Source: Dolichospermum sp. FACHB-1091
GTDB lineage: Bacteria > Cyanobacteriota > Cyanobacteriia > Cyanobacteriales > Nostocaceae
DNA: 64,000 nucleotides
Direction of reading: 5' to 3'
NCBI RefSeq assembly: GCF_014697585.1
Contig: NZ_JACJSB010000006.1
Span: forward strand, 109,166-173,165
Of this stretch, positions 35,694 to 45,832 are shown in pieces. The notes beneath the pieces were generated by a model. That model searched no databases. It was not told where the DNA came from and was given only the letters and a program-made list of their open reading frames with translations. Made by a program: the position numbers and the translations under genes. The stretch's first letter is position 1, and each line of letters begins with the position of its first letter.

Positions 35694-35804
35694 TTGGATA
35701 ACATTGAATGGGTTTGTGCTAAAGTAAATTTAGCTAAGAGAGACTTAACAAAAGAAGAATTTTTAGAGTTATGTAAAATTATTTGTATGAAAACCCAACC
35801 ATAA
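35694..35804 (+). pseudogene. Short coding-like remnant downstream of restriction gene
   Basis: The frame is open without an ATG and reads NIEWVCAKVNLAKRDLTKEE, then FLELCKIICMKTQP, with normal-looking codon use. It may be the tail of a lost small protein; an unusual TTG start at 35694 cannot be excluded. I do not recognise a family. Confidence 0.25.
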
Positions 35805-35868
35805 TACTAGCCTCGCAGAGGCTGATCTTTCTAGCTCTACTTCACGTACCCGCAAACAAGCAGGAAGC

Positions 35869-35970
35869 ATGACGCAACTAGGGGAAAAGAAGCGTCAAAA
35901 ATCTCAAAGTAACTCTGCTAATAACAAACTAGAGGATGTAGAAACCTCTAGTTTAAGCGAATCTAACTAG
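35869..35970 (+). other. Small open frame with terminator-like hairpin (possible IS tail)
   Basis: 34 codons from ATG read MTQLGEKKRQKSQSNSANNK and a Ser/Glu-rich end; the same frame is open for 24 codons or so before the ATG. AACTAGAGG and CCTCTAGTT (35927-35953) form a perfect 9-bp hairpin inside. It might be the C-terminal tail of a vanished transposase-type gene. No other gene is seen in 35664-36149. Confidence 0.25.
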
Positions 35971-36149
35971 AGGTAGTTCATTAGACATCTCCAGACATCT
36001 CCGGTAATTAAATGTGCGTGACTTACAACCCTTGTAGAGACGTGACCTGGGTAGGGATTCTCGGCTCTACAATATTTTTCACCAGATGTCTATTGCTTCT
36101 GATTTTCCCTTCAAAAGTTAGCAAATAATTAACTAGTTAACTGCCCTAA

Positions 36150-38042
36150 CTACAACTTTGTTCCGCACTCAGAACAGAAATTATGATTAGCTTGGTTTTG
36201 TGTGCCACAATTGCTGCAAGAAATTGATTCCACAGCAGTTTTTGGTGTTTGTTTGGGTAAACCAACCATTTGGGAGTTATTCTTACCAGGGGCTACCATG
36301 GGATAGCAGTTTTCATCTCTGGTAACATGAACATTGACAATTACTGGTCCATTATGTTCCAGCACTTCGGCAATTTTATCTGCCAATTCTTCCCGCTGAC
36401 TAATTACCATGCCTTTGATACCATAAGCCTGGGCTAAAAGCTCAATATCAGGCATTCCTACTTCCATGTTAGAAGATGAATAACGCTGGCCATAGAAGGC
36501 TTCTTGCCATTGTCGCACCATTCCCTGCCAACCGTTATTTAAAATAATGGTCTTGACATTAATTCCATATTGTGCTAGTGTTCCCAATTCTTGTAAACAC
36601 ATTTGGAAACTAGCATCACCGCTGATACAGATTACTTCTTCGTCTGGAAATGCTACTTTTACGCCCATGGCCGCTGGAACACCAAAACCCATTGTTCCTA
36701 AACCGGCGCTAGAAATCCAGCGTCTTGGACCATTTTTGAGGAATTGGGCAGCCCACATTTGATGTTGACCGACATCTGTGGTGTAAAATGCGTGCGGAGC
36801 TTGTTTACCGACTTCGACAATTACTTCTTGGGGAGAAATACTATCGGCATGATGGGGTACAATTAAAGGGTAATCTTGTCGCCAACGGTTAATTAGGTTT
36901 AACCATTCTTGGTTTTGGTTTGGTGTGGCTTTCCTATTTGCGTCTTGACATCGGTGTAATAGGTCTTTTAAGACGTTTTTAACATCCCCAACAATGGGAA
37001 CTTCAGGAACGCGGTTTTTACCGACTTCTGCGGGGTCAATGTCAATGTGAATGACTTTGGCTAAGGAGGCAAATTCGTCTAGTTTTCCTGTAACTCGGTC
37101 ATCAAATCTCGCCCCAACGCAAATTAATAAATCACAATTTGTCACAGCAAAGTTTGCGTAGGCTGTGCCGTGCATTCCCAACATTCCCAAAGACAGGGGA
37201 TGATGTTCGTCAAATGCACCGATACCCATTAAGGTGGTGGTAACGGGAATATTGAATAATTCGGCTAGTTGTTTGACTTCTTCATGGGCATTGGCTGCGA
37301 TCGCTCCTCCCCCAACATACAACAAAGGGCGACGACTTTCTCGAATTAATTGAATGGCGGCATTAATTTGGCGGGGATTTCCCTTAACTGTGGGACGATA
37401 ACCCGGTAATTTAATCGAACCTGGGGCTACAGGAACATAATCAAATTCTTCTAACGCTACATCTTTGGGAACATCAATTAAAACAGGTCCAGGTCTACCT
37501 GTACTGGCAATGTGGAAAGCTTCAGCGACAATCCGCGCCATATCTTTAGCATCACGGACTACGTAAGAATGCTTAACAATGGGTAAAGTAATCCCATAAA
37601 TATCTGTTTCCTGAAAAGCATCTGTACCAATTGCGGCTCGTGGTACTTGTCCTGTGACTACAATCATGGGTATGGAATCCATGTAAGCTGTAGCAATACC
37701 TGTGACTAAGTTGGTTGCCCCTGGTCCAGAAGTACCAAAACATACTCCTACCTTACCAGTAGCACGGGCGTAACCGTCAGCAGCGTGGGATGCTCCTTGT
37801 TCGTGTCTAACTAAGATATGCTTAACTGTACCCGCTGCTTCTATTTTGTAGAGGTCATCATAAATGGGTAGAATTGCGCCCCCGGGATAACCAAAAATAT
37901 GCTCAACACCATGACGAATAAGACTATCTATGAGCGCGAAACCTCCAGAAGTCCGTTGGGGGTGAACTGGGGAATTGGGGGAGACAGGAGACTGGTTGTG
38001 ATTTTCAGATTTTGCGGGACTGATGGAAGAAGACGAAAGCAC
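36150..38042 (-). CDS. ilvB: Acetolactate synthase large subunit with C-terminal zinc ribbon
   Basis: 630 aa. Condenses pyruvate to acetolactate (or with 2-ketobutyrate) in branched-chain amino acid synthesis, using TPP, Mg and FAD. Landmarks are [15 protein letters not shown] with the nearby catalytic Glu in [33 protein letters not shown], the FAD-binding middle, [20 protein letters not shown], and the TPP motif [15 protein letters not shown] ending in ILNNGWQG. After the normal end (about residue 590) the protein adds a short tail with C609, C612, C623 and C626 in two CxxC pairs, a typical zinc ribbon, not part of the enzyme core. No ilvN is adjacent. The leader region upstream (38043-38169) shows no obvious attenuator. 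Confidence 0.93.
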   Translation of the reverse strand: MLSSSSISPAKSENHNQSPVSPNSPVHPQRTSGGFALIDSLIRHGVEHIFGYPGGAILPIYDDLYKIEAAGTVKHILVRHEQGASHAADGYARATGKVGVCFGTSGPGATNLVTGIATAYMDSIPMIVVTGQVPRAAIGTDAFQETDIYGITLPIVKHSYVVRDAKDMARIVAEAFHIASTGRPGPVLIDVPKDVALEEFDYVPVAPGSIKLPGYRPTVKGNPRQINAAIQLIRESRRPLLYVGGGAIAANAHEEVKQLAELFNIPVTTTLMGIGAFDEHHPLSLGMLGMHGTAYANFAVTNCDLLICVGARFDDRVTGKLDEFASLAKVIHIDIDPAEVGKNRVPEVPIVGDVKNVLKDLLHRCQDANRKATPNQNQEWLNLINRWRQDYPLIVPHHADSISPQEVIVEVGKQAPHAFYTTDVGQHQMWAAQFLKNGPRRWISSAGLGTMGFGVPAAMGVKVAFPDEEVICISGDASFQMCLQELGTLAQYGINVKTIILNNGWQGMVRQWQEAFYGQRYSSSNMEVGMPDIELLAQAYGIKGMVISQREELADKIAEVLEHNGPVIVNVHVTRDENCYPMVAPGKNNSQMVGLPKQTPKTAVESISCSNCGTQNQANHNFCSECGTKL

Positions 38043-38169
38043 GGTTTAGGCCTCAAGGTATAACTAAAATTAACGCTTAGATTTTGTATTTTAAGACTTG
38101 ATTTTAATTTAAAAATTCTCACAGATCATAAATTGATATGCAATGAGAATAGATTTAGATTGTACAACT

Positions 38170-39426
38170 TTAGATCACATCTTGCAATACTTTACGAGTA
38201 TTTTGCCAGGACCAGATACCGATAGCTCCCACAAATACACTCATTCCTAATAATACAACAGATAAACCAAAGGCATTAACTAATTTGGTTGTAATTAATA
38301 GAGGTGCGGTCAGGGCGATATTAATGGCATGATTTTGAAAGCCAAAGACTTTACCGTGCATTTCTGGTGGTGTTTGTTGTTGAATTAAGGTCTGCATTGG
38401 CACGTTAACAAAAGCTGCACCTATGCCTAAGAAAATACATAGTCCTAATGCTAAGGGTTGGTTGTCAATAAAAATGAATAAGCCTAAAGAGAATGCCATA
38501 ATTATAAACCCAATCAAAGGCAAGGGTTTATGATGTAAACGATGGCCGAAATGCCCTAAAATAGCCGCACCTATCACCATACCCACTCCAGCCGCAGCGA
38601 CAAAGGAGCTAAATTCTTCCGGTGCTAAATGTAACCTAGCAGCCATACCAATGGCTAATTCTATCAGGGCGGCAAATACGCAGTATAAGGTGACAATTTG
38701 CAGCATAGCATTCCATACCAGCCGATTTTGTTTGAGATAGCGTAGTCCTAACATAAATTCAGCCCAGGGATTAATTGGGGCTGTCTCTTGGTTAATTTGT
38801 CTGTGTTCCCGAAAATGAATGGGCATCATGATCAGGGCAGAAAGCAGGTATAAGCAGCCAACTACCAATTCTTTACCAAAGCCCTTGTTAAAACTTTCAA
38901 ACCAATTTAACATAGGGGTAGCCACGGCATTACCAATAATTAACGCAGCCATCATTGTGCTGCTGAATAAGGCATTGGCAGCCATTAAACCTTCTTTTTT
39001 GACCAAAAGCGGAATAGCAGCCTGTTCTGCTGGGGCAAAAAACTGGGTAATGGTGGAGATAGAAAAGGTGAAGAAGAGGAGAATGGCAAATTCTCGCGGT
39101 AGGAAGGGAATTAAGATCATTAACACCCCGCGTACCGCATCTGAACCAACCATAATCAGTTTTTTTGGTACACGGTCAACGATAATACCACCGGCAGAAC
39201 CAAACAACATGGCTGGGACGGTAAATGCCATATACAAATAAAAACGTCCGTCTTCTCCTTCACCATTAACAGGCAAATAGAGTTTGAGTAAGGCAATCAT
39301 TAATACAAAGAATACCTTATCTGCCAATTGGGAAATCAGTTGTCCAATCCATAGAAGCATAAAGCCTCTATTTTTTACCAGTGCTGCAAATCCGTGATTA
39401 ATAGTAGTAGATTTATTCGGTAGCAT
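38170..39426 (-). CDS. MFS transporter
   Basis: 418 aa with about 12 hydrophobic segments in two halves. The N-terminus (NRGFMLLWIGQLISQLADKV) is the common opening of MFS proteins of the enterobactin/macrolide exporter (MFS_3) type. The loop after the second helix contains GGIIVDRVPKKLIMVGSDAV, with the D-R-x-x-[KR] motif of MFS. A second conserved loop is GHRLHHKPLPLIGFI. It probably exports a small molecule from the cytoplasm; the substrate is not deducible. It follows ilvB on the same strand upstream (127 bases), with no functional link evident. Confidence 0.88.
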   Translation of the reverse strand: MLPNKSTTINHGFAALVKNRGFMLLWIGQLISQLADKVFFVLMIALLKLYLPVNGEGEDGRFYLYMAFTVPAMLFGSAGGIIVDRVPKKLIMVGSDAVRGVLMILIPFLPREFAILLFFTFSISTITQFFAPAEQAAIPLLVKKEGLMAANALFSSTMMAALIIGNAVATPMLNWFESFNKGFGKELVVGCLYLLSALIMMPIHFREHRQINQETAPINPWAEFMLGLRYLKQNRLVWNAMLQIVTLYCVFAALIELAIGMAARLHLAPEEFSSFVAAAGVGMVIGAAILGHFGHRLHHKPLPLIGFIIMAFSLGLFIFIDNQPLALGLCIFLGIGAAFVNVPMQTLIQQQTPPEMHGKVFGFQNHAINIALTAPLLITTKLVNAFGLSVVLLGMSVFVGAIGIWSWQNTRKVLQDVI

Positions 39427-39573
39427 GAGATACTTGAGATTGGTGAATAGGTGAGGTAATTACGCATAACATAATCAAGGTTGGTGGCGGAAAAAAGGGA
39501 TATGTCCAGATGAATTACTCTTGATTAACAATAAGCTCTTCGGTCGCATTTTTCGTAATTCCTCAAATAATCA

Positions 39574-40146
39574 CTATTTATTGTGATACTGTTGTAATAT
39601 GAAATTGAGAAATTCAGAGGCGGTAAGGTAGTTTTTGGGTGGAGAGAAACCAGTGGGGGGGTTTACCCATTTCCCTGGGACTGCTTGGGGGGAATGCCAC
39701 ATTGATAGATGGTCAACTGCTGGATCTGCGTAAAAGTTATTTTCTTTTATACCGAGATAAGCTGAACTCCAATGAGTGTAATAATCATGACTTAAACGAT
39801 GAATGGGAAAGTTGCCCCCTAGAGGCACTCCCCAACCGTCAATGGCAATAAAAGCCTGAACGTGACCTCCCAAAAGTTGCCACCCTGTAGCTGCACCTAT
39901 ACCCCCAATTACACCCGCACTAAAGCATAAGAATATCAGAGGAGATTCTAGTTTATCACGGAGGCGATCGCGCAAGAAATGTAAAATATGAAATGTTGAT
40001 AAAGTTAAATAACCTTCTCCTGGAAAAATTAGTATATCTGCTGGCTTTTTCATGTTAAAACTTTTTTTGTCTTTATTTAAACACTCTTGGATAAAGCTTT
40101 GAGTTAATTCTGGTGCATGAATTCCGGGACAAATAATAATGGGCAT
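39574..40146 (-). CDS. Alpha/beta-hydrolase-like protein, unknown substrate
   Basis: 190 aa. N-terminal MPIIICPGIHAPELTQSF and DILIFPGEGYLTLS are the first strands; the segment IFLCFSAGVIGGIGA is a plausible nucleophile elbow (C-F-S-A-G, Ser as nucleophile) and the C-terminal DHLSMWHSP may supply the His. The central QAFIAIDGWGVPLGGNFPIHR region would be the strand with an acidic residue. It is shorter than most hydrolases, lacks a lid and has no signal peptide. I recall homologues as hypothetical proteins restricted to cyanobacteria. The hydrolase reading is from fold-like patterns only. Confidence 0.6.
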   Translation of the reverse strand: MPIIICPGIHAPELTQSFIQECLNKDKKSFNMKKPADILIFPGEGYLTLSTFHILHFLRDRLRDKLESPLIFLCFSAGVIGGIGAATGWQLLGGHVQAFIAIDGWGVPLGGNFPIHRLSHDYYTHWSSAYLGIKENNFYADPAVDHLSMWHSPQAVPGKWVNPPTGFSPPKNYLTASEFLNFILQQYHNK

Positions 40147-40335
40147 TTATTTTTTATTTTCTAATCTGTCATAATTTTCTACTAAATTAACATGAAAATT
40201 TACCGCAGATGAGCGCTGATAAACGCTGATAAAGAAAAAGGATAATTATTCTGTGTAGCTTTGGAGAAAATTGGTCTGATTCGTGAATAATTAGTTTTAT
40301 AATAAGTCCAAAAATTTTCTTATCTTAATTAGATT

Positions 40336-41316
40336 ATGCAAACTGACCATTTACTAAATCTACCTCTCATGGGTTGCGGAACTTGGGCTTGGGGAAATCA
40401 ATTACTTTGGGGATACAATCAAAGTATGGATAACCAGTTGCAAGAGGTATTTAATCTCTGTGTTAGCAGTGGTGTCACATTATTTGATACGGGTGATTCC
40501 TACGGTACTGGCAAATTAAAAGGACGCAGTGAGTTACTTTTAGGCAGATTTTCCCAAGAATATCAAGAAATAAATAAAGAGAATATTTGTATTGCGACTA
40601 AGTTAGCTGCATACCCTTGGAGGTGGACTAGAAACTCAATTATATCAGCTTGTTATGGCTCGGCAAAAAGATTAGGTAAAAATGTTGATTTGGTGCAAAT
40701 GCACTGGTCTACAGCTAATTATGCACCTTGGCAAGAAGTGGGTTTATTAGATGGTTTAGCAGATTTATATGAGCAAGGTTTAGTTAAAGGTGTCGGTTTG
40801 TCTAATTATGGTACAAAAAGACTTAAATGGGTGCATAAAAGATTTCAGGAAAGAGGAATACCTATTAAAACTTTGCAGGTACAATATTCACTTTTATCTA
40901 CTTATCCAGTCACGGAATTAGGTTTGAAGGAAGTTTGTGATGATTTGGGAATTAGGTTAATTGCTTATAGTCCTTTAGGATTAGGTTTATTAACGGGTAA
41001 GTTTTCGGAAAATGGGAGTTTTCCTAAAGGTATTCGGGGATTTTTATGTAAGCAGTTATTACCAGGAATGAAACCGCTTTTGGGCTGTTTGGAAGAAATA
41101 GCAAATATGAGAAATAAAACTATGTCTCAAGTGGCTATTAATTGGTGTATTAGTAAAGGTACAATTCCTATTCCTGGCGCTAAAAATGTGAAACAAGCAC
41201 AAGAGAATATTGGGGCTTTAGGTTGGTTTTTGAGTAATGGTGAGGTGATAGAATTAGATAGTGCTGCTAATAGGGTGGAGAAGAAAATGGTGCAGAATAT
41301 TTTCCAGACAAAGTAA
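40336..41316 (+). CDS. Aldo/keto reductase
   Basis: 326 aa, usual for the family. An NADPH-dependent oxidoreductase with a TIM-barrel: the N-terminal LPLMGCGTWAWGN, the active-site strand FDTGDSYGTGK (D51, Y56), IATKLAAYPWRW with the likely catalytic Lys, DLVQMHWS with the His, GVGLSNYG, and the NADPH-binding LIAYSPLGLGLLTGKF and PIPGAKNVKQAQENIGAL near the C-terminus. All four catalytic residues are present. The real substrate is unknown; many cyanobacterial members reduce aldehydes or participate in redox balance. It is divergent from the hydrolase-like gene (190 bases between). Confidence 0.92.
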   Translation: MQTDHLLNLPLMGCGTWAWGNQLLWGYNQSMDNQLQEVFNLCVSSGVTLFDTGDSYGTGKLKGRSELLLGRFSQEYQEINKENICIATKLAAYPWRWTRNSIISACYGSAKRLGKNVDLVQMHWSTANYAPWQEVGLLDGLADLYEQGLVKGVGLSNYGTKRLKWVHKRFQERGIPIKTLQVQYSLLSTYPVTELGLKEVCDDLGIRLIAYSPLGLGLLTGKFSENGSFPKGIRGFLCKQLLPGMKPLLGCLEEIANMRNKTMSQVAINWCISKGTIPIPGAKNVKQAQENIGALGWFLSNGEVIELDSAANRVEKKMVQNIFQTK

Positions 41317-41461
41317 GATGAAAAGTCAGAGAAATTAATTGTAAAAAGCTCTCCCAGCATAAGCTGTAAATAGATGGTAGACAGCACTGAGAGAGGAAAA
41401 TCAGTAAAGCATATCCGTATTAGTGATATTTGTAACTGATTTACCTAGAATCTGCGGTAGG

Positions 41462-41935
41462 TTACTGGGAACGTTGAATATTACCTGCTTTTACCCAACC
41501 TTCTTGATTAGTATCAGCAATGCGAATTTTTTGCCATTTTTTATCCGTACTTTCCTCTAAAATGATCACTTTTTTATTAGCGCCAACTCCACTTGTGCTA
41601 GGAGAATTTATATCCGGTTCTGACCGCATACTTAGCCCTCCGGCCCAAGTAACAATTCCTTGGTAAGCACCTGGTGGTAATAAATTAGGTGATTTTATGG
41701 GACTAGGTGCAGGTATGGGACTAGAAATAGAAATAATTTTTTCCTTGGGTTCAGTCCGAGAAATGGCTTGAGGCTTTTTGGTTTGACTTGTAGAATTATC
41801 ATTGGCAAATATGGGCTTGGGTGGGTTCACAGCCGTACGGTTGACAAAATAGAAAGCAACTATCAGTCCAGTACCTGATAAAACCGCAAGCGCTAAAACA
41901 AAACCCAGTATAAATTTAAGTAAGTTTTCAAACAT
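41462..41935 (-). CDS. Membrane-anchored SH3-domain protein
   Basis: 157 aa. Residues about 9-32 (ILGFVLALAVLSGTGLIVAF) are one membrane segment with the N-terminus inside. A Ser/Pro/Lys-rich linker (about 40-90) is followed by a bacterial SH3 (SH3b) domain: GIVTWAGGLSMRSEPDINSP, NKKVIILEESTDKKWQKIRI, and EGWVKAGNIQ. Such domains bind cell wall peptides or proteins in the periplasm. It lies 65 bases from the Ycf46-like gene on the same strand, downstream of it. Confidence 0.82.
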   Translation of the reverse strand: MFENLLKFILGFVLALAVLSGTGLIVAFYFVNRTAVNPPKPIFANDNSTSQTKKPQAISRTEPKEKIISISSPIPAPSPIKSPNLLPPGAYQGIVTWAGGLSMRSEPDINSPSTSGVGANKKVIILEESTDKKWQKIRIADTNQEGWVKAGNIQRSQ

Positions 41936-41999
41936 AATATTGGTGAATAGGGAGTAGGGAAGAGGGAAAAATTTTCTTCTTTATTCCTCCTGACTCCTG

Positions 42000-43511
42000 C
42001 TACAATTGACGTTGAATGCGTTGATTTAAAGGGCTATATTTTGAGGCTAGACGGGCCCTACCGGCTGCTGCCCATTCTTGGAGTTTTTGAATTTGCTCGA
42101 CAGCGGTTTGCGCTAAGGGTATAATTTGACTAGCGGCCTCTAAAATATCATCAGTTGTGAAGTCGCGGTTTTGACTGAAGCCAATGTGCATGGCTTCAAT
42201 TAAAGTTTGCTCAATTTCTGCACCGGAAAAATCCGGGGTTTCGTAGGCCAACCTTTCAATTTCATAGCTATTCAAATTATGGGGGCGCAATCGGGATAAA
42301 TGCACATTAAAAATTGCTTTTCGTTCCTCCTGACTGGGTAAACCGACAAAGAAAATCTCGTCAAATCGTCCTTTTCTTAACATTTCCGGTGGTAAGGATT
42401 GAATATCGTTAGCGGTAGCCACAACAAAAACAGGGGAGGTTTTTTCGGCTAACCAATTGATAAAAGTCCCAAATACTCGGCTTGTAGTTCCTGCATCACC
42501 TTTACTACCCAAACCCGAAAAAGCCTTATCAATTTCATCAATCCATAGTATACAGGGAGCGAGCGCTTCTGCCACTTGAATCATTTGCCTGGTGCGGGAT
42601 TCTGATTCACCTACCAAACCGCCAAATAATCGCCCTACGTCTAAGCGTAACAGAGGTAAGTGCCAATGGTGTGCGATCGCTTTGGCAGTTAAAGATTTAC
42701 CAGTTCCCTGAATTCCCACCAACATTAACCCACGGGGATGGGGTAAACCATATTGTCGGGCTTTTTCGCTAAAAGAACCACCGCGACGAATTAACCAATC
42801 TTTTAAATTATCTAACCCACCAATATCAGTAATTTCCTCGGTGGCAGGGTAAAAATCAAGAATTTGGGTTTGGCGGATAGTTTGGCGCTTTTCTGCCAAA
42901 ACTAAATCTACATCTTCTGGTTCTAATTGTCCATGAGATGCGATCGCCCGCACTAATACCCGGCGAATTCTTTCCATGGATAACCCTTGACAAGAACGCA
43001 CCAAATCATCCAAAAACTTGCCACCTGGATGGTTGACCGTGGCTTGTAATAACCGTTCTACCTCGGTTTTGATTTCCGGGGCGTTAGGTAAAGGAAATTC
43101 AACCACTGTCAGCACTTCTGTTAAATCATCAGGAATAGCGACGCGGGGGGATAATAAAACAATATTTTTCGGTTGTGACTTCAACAGTCGGGCTAAATTA
43201 CGGAGTTTACGAGAAATGGCTACATCATCCAAAAAACGATGATAATCCCGCAAGATCAGGACCGCAGGTGCAGCAGCAGTCAACTTTTCCGCCAACTCCA
43301 AAGCCTGTAAAGGGTTACGTTTTCCAAACCCCACATCATTAGGATTTCCCTGATAACCATCCACAAAATCCCAAGTATATACTGGACGATTACCTTGATT
43401 AATCGCTTCTTCCCGAATTGCAGTTTCTACCCGTTCCTCCTCATAAGTAGGAATATAAATCAATGGGTAACGGGCGCGGAGTAACAATTTAAACTCATCA
43501 CGAAAATTCAT
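42000..43511 (-). CDS. AAA+ ATPase, Ycf46-like
   Basis: 503 aa. An N-terminal domain (1-200; [35 protein letters not shown]) is followed by an AAA+ module: Walker [20 protein letters not shown] (about 266-284), Walker [12 protein letters not shown] (about 320-330), sensor-1 [15 protein letters not shown], and an arginine finger region [12 protein letters not shown]. The layout and length match Ycf46, found in cyanobacteria and algal chloroplasts and linked to inorganic carbon use; the exact mechanism is open. GTG/ATG ambiguity is absent; the ATG at 43511 fits the family start. The stop at 42000 is 65 bases before the SH3 gene, so the two may be co-transcribed. Confidence 0.87.
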   Translation of the reverse strand: MNFRDEFKLLLRARYPLIYIPTYEEERVETAIREEAINQGNRPVYTWDFVDGYQGNPNDVGFGKRNPLQALELAEKLTAAAPAVLILRDYHRFLDDVAISRKLRNLARLLKSQPKNIVLLSPRVAIPDDLTEVLTVVEFPLPNAPEIKTEVERLLQATVNHPGGKFLDDLVRSCQGLSMERIRRVLVRAIASHGQLEPEDVDLVLAEKRQTIRQTQILDFYPATEEITDIGGLDNLKDWLIRRGGSFSEKARQYGLPHPRGLMLVGIQGTGKSLTAKAIAHHWHLPLLRLDVGRLFGGLVGESESRTRQMIQVAEALAPCILWIDEIDKAFSGLGSKGDAGTTSRVFGTFINWLAEKTSPVFVVATANDIQSLPPEMLRKGRFDEIFFVGLPSQEERKAIFNVHLSRLRPHNLNSYEIERLAYETPDFSGAEIEQTLIEAMHIGFSQNRDFTTDDILEAASQIIPLAQTAVEQIQKLQEWAAAGRARLASKYSPLNQRIQRQL

Positions 43512-44039
43512 AAAAAAAGGAGTATGGCTAAGGCAGTCCTATGAAAATCAATAAATCAGGGTAAGTTATAATACCACATTTCAGTCCAATAAATGAGAAA
43601 CTTTTATGGTAAGCAGATCTTGTGTACACTATGGTATATCCTTAGAGAATGTTTGGACGGTTTTCGGCGAGCATGAATTTGTACTTTTTAAATACCTTTG
43701 GAAAATTTTGGCTTCAGTTTAACAAAGGAAGGAATAGCTAATCAGTTAGTATAATTATGTCCTATGGAAAAAGTTATCTGTCAGGACAGAGGAGAACCAA
43801 GAAGGAATCAATAAGCCCTAATTAGGAATACCGAAAATAGATGTGGTTTCAGATAATATTATCATATCACTTGAGGACATAAAGTTTATTGGTTTGGCAT
43901 CTGTTCATATTTTCGTTTTTTTTAGTCTTTGCGGAATATAAAGGTATTCATCTTAGACTGGTAATTTGTGTTTGTACTTTACAGATAAAAGTGCTACAAC
44001 CTAGTTAATCATCTGCTCATTTAAGATGCAAACAACCCT
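43512..44039. other. Intergenic stretch, no feature recognised
   Basis: 528 AT-rich bases between the divergent Ycf46-like and kinase genes. It must hold both promoters, but I cannot point to a -10/-35 pair with confidence. No coding signal, repeat or RNA was recognised. Confidence 0.5.
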
Positions 44040-45695
44040 ATGTTAGCAGGCACAACTTTACAAAATGGAAAATATACCATCCTCCAAGAAATAGGGCGGG
44101 GCGGATTTGGTGTCACCTTCAAAGCTATGCACCACTATTTAGGTCAAGAAGTGGTGATGAAGACTATTCATGAACGTTTACGAAAACATCCTGATTTTCC
44201 CAAGTTTCAGCGCCAATTTCAAGAGGAGGCTAAAAGATTAGCCACTTGTGTTCATCCTCACATTGTCCGGGTAAGTGACTTCTTTGAGGAAGATAGTTTA
44301 CCATATATGGTGATGGAATACATTCGTGGAGAGACTTTAGGTACTGCATTTGTCTTACCAGGAATACCCCTACCAGAAGTTACTGCTATTCATTATATCC
44401 GCCAAATAGGCGCGGCGTTGCAGGTAGTACATGATAATGGCTTACTACACAGAGATGTTAAACCAGATAATATTATTTTGCGTCAAGGAACTCAGGACGT
44501 AGTATTAATTGATTTTGGCATTGCCAGAGAATTTAATAACGGGGCAAAACAGACACACACAAGTTTAGTCAGCGAGGGTTATGCACCCATCGAACAATAT
44601 TTAACCCAAGCACCACGCACAGCAGCCACAGATGTTTATGGTTTAGCGGCGACTTTATATGCACTGTTAACGGCACAAGTTCCTGTACCTGCATTATTGC
44701 GCGATCGCCAAAAAATGCCCTCTCCTAGTGAACTACAACCCCATCTTAGCGCGGCTGTGGATCAAGCGGTAATGCGGGGAATGTCCGTAGAAACTCAGTT
44801 TCGTCCGACTACAGTAGCAGAATGGCTGCAACTTCTACCTGGAAATGGGCTAAATGTCACGTCACCAATTTTACTTACTCAAGCAGCACCTACTATTAAT
44901 TTATCCGGCTTAAGATCAAAAGATCTACATAAAAAAGCTACTCCTCTCCCCATTCCTAAACCCCTAATAATTGAGAAAGTCCCTGGTATTGGACAAAAAG
45001 CAGGTGCAGGTATATCTAAGGGAGTTATTGGCATTAGTATAGCTTTAGTTGCAGCTACAGCAGGCTTTAGCATGATTCATAAATTATCAAAATCTGATTT
45101 ACAATCACCAGCTAAACCGCTTATTGAACAACCTACCTACGAATCTAACACAACCAAACCTATTGTCGAAATATCACCATCACCTGAAAGTAAAAATGAT
45201 AGTGAAAAGACTCAAAGCTCATACGCTGGGGAATCTATACCAGTACGTAGTTTGAGAAGAAGAAGGAAAAATTTTCGTGTTTCTCCAGAACCAACTCCGA
45301 CTAGCAATAACAGTTATGACGAAAAAGCACCTGAAGATAACGCTCAACCCACCCCAACTCCTTACACCACAATGGAGAAATCAACACCCGTTGATACTTC
45401 TTCACCATCTTCCGTAGACACCTTGCGTGATGCTAAAGAACCGCAGAAAATCCCGCCTCCAGCCGCAAAAAATACCTCACCAAAAAATACCGCACCAGAA
45501 TCTCATCAAAATCAGGTATTACCCCCATCTTTACCAGAATCTCATCCGATAGTTATCCCCCAGAAAGAACCTCAGCCAGTAAATTCTCCCTCCGTCGTAG
45601 TCCCAACCCAAGAAACAGACCAAAATCAGGCACAGGAAAATAAACCCCAAAAGGCCGAAAAGCCGCCGCAAAAGGAAGAAAATCCGCCACAATAG
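44040..45695 (+). CDS. Serine/threonine protein kinase with C-terminal Pro/Thr-rich region
   Basis: 551 aa. Hanks-type kinase in residues 12-275: glycine loop IGRGGFGV (18-25), the ATP-binding Lys 41 in VVMKTIHE, catalytic HRDVKPDN (137-144, D139), and DFG at 158-160. A membrane segment (about 328-347, [19 protein letters not shown]) follows. After it comes an extracytoplasmic tail of about 200 residues rich in Pro, Thr, Ser, Glu and Lys, without recognisable domain. The kinase is thus cytoplasmic and the tail periplasmic, as in many cyanobacterial Pkn proteins. Its targets are unknown. The tail has repeated motifs such as PEPTPTSN and AQPTPTPY, and may anchor to the wall (inference). Confidence 0.92.
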   Translation: MLAGTTLQNGKYTILQEIGRGGFGVTFKAMHHYLGQEVVMKTIHERLRKHPDFPKFQRQFQEEAKRLATCVHPHIVRVSDFFEEDSLPYMVMEYIRGETLGTAFVLPGIPLPEVTAIHYIRQIGAALQVVHDNGLLHRDVKPDNIILRQGTQDVVLIDFGIAREFNNGAKQTHTSLVSEGYAPIEQYLTQAPRTAATDVYGLAATLYALLTAQVPVPALLRDRQKMPSPSELQPHLSAAVDQAVMRGMSVETQFRPTTVAEWLQLLPGNGLNVTSPILLTQAAPTINLSGLRSKDLHKKATPLPIPKPLIIEKVPGIGQKAGAGISKGVIGISIALVAATAGFSMIHKLSKSDLQSPAKPLIEQPTYESNTTKPIVEISPSPESKNDSEKTQSSYAGESIPVRSLRRRRKNFRVSPEPTPTSNNSYDEKAPEDNAQPTPTPYTTMEKSTPVDTSSPSSVDTLRDAKEPQKIPPPAAKNTSPKNTAPESHQNQVLPPSLPESHPIVIPQKEPQPVNSPSVVVPTQETDQNQAQENKPQKAEKPPQKEENPPQ

Positions 45696-45709
45696 CTGGT
45701 AAATTTAAC

Positions 45710-45793
45710 GGAGAGGGGGGGATTCGAACCCCCGTTGAGTTTCCCCAAAACGCATTTCGAGTGCGTCACCATCAACCACTCGGACACCTCTCC
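45710..45793 (-). tRNA. tRNA-Ser (anticodon CGA)
   Basis: Read on the minus strand it begins GGAGAGGTGTCCGAGTGG and ends with CCCTCTCC, with a 7-bp acceptor stem (GGAGAGG/CCTCTCC). The anticodon arm is ACGCA-CTCGAAA-TGCGT, giving CGA for the codon UCG. The variable arm is long (TTTGGGGAAACTCAACG-like), as expected of serine tRNAs. The T-loop GGTTCGAATCC is normal. No CCA is encoded. Confidence 0.96.
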
Positions 45794-45832
45794 AAAATTA
45801 AAATTAAGTTTTGACCCCAATTGTAGCACGAC

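Noticed and set aside
38819..39241. 140-codon open frame on the plus strand
   Set aside because: Shadow of the MFS transporter gene; composition unlike a real protein.
43630..43645. NtcA-like box (GTA-N8-TAC) upstream of the kinase or Ycf46-like gene
   Set aside because: Only GTACACTATGGTAT is present, off consensus at the last position, and no -10 box at the right spacing; chance is likely in AT-rich DNA.
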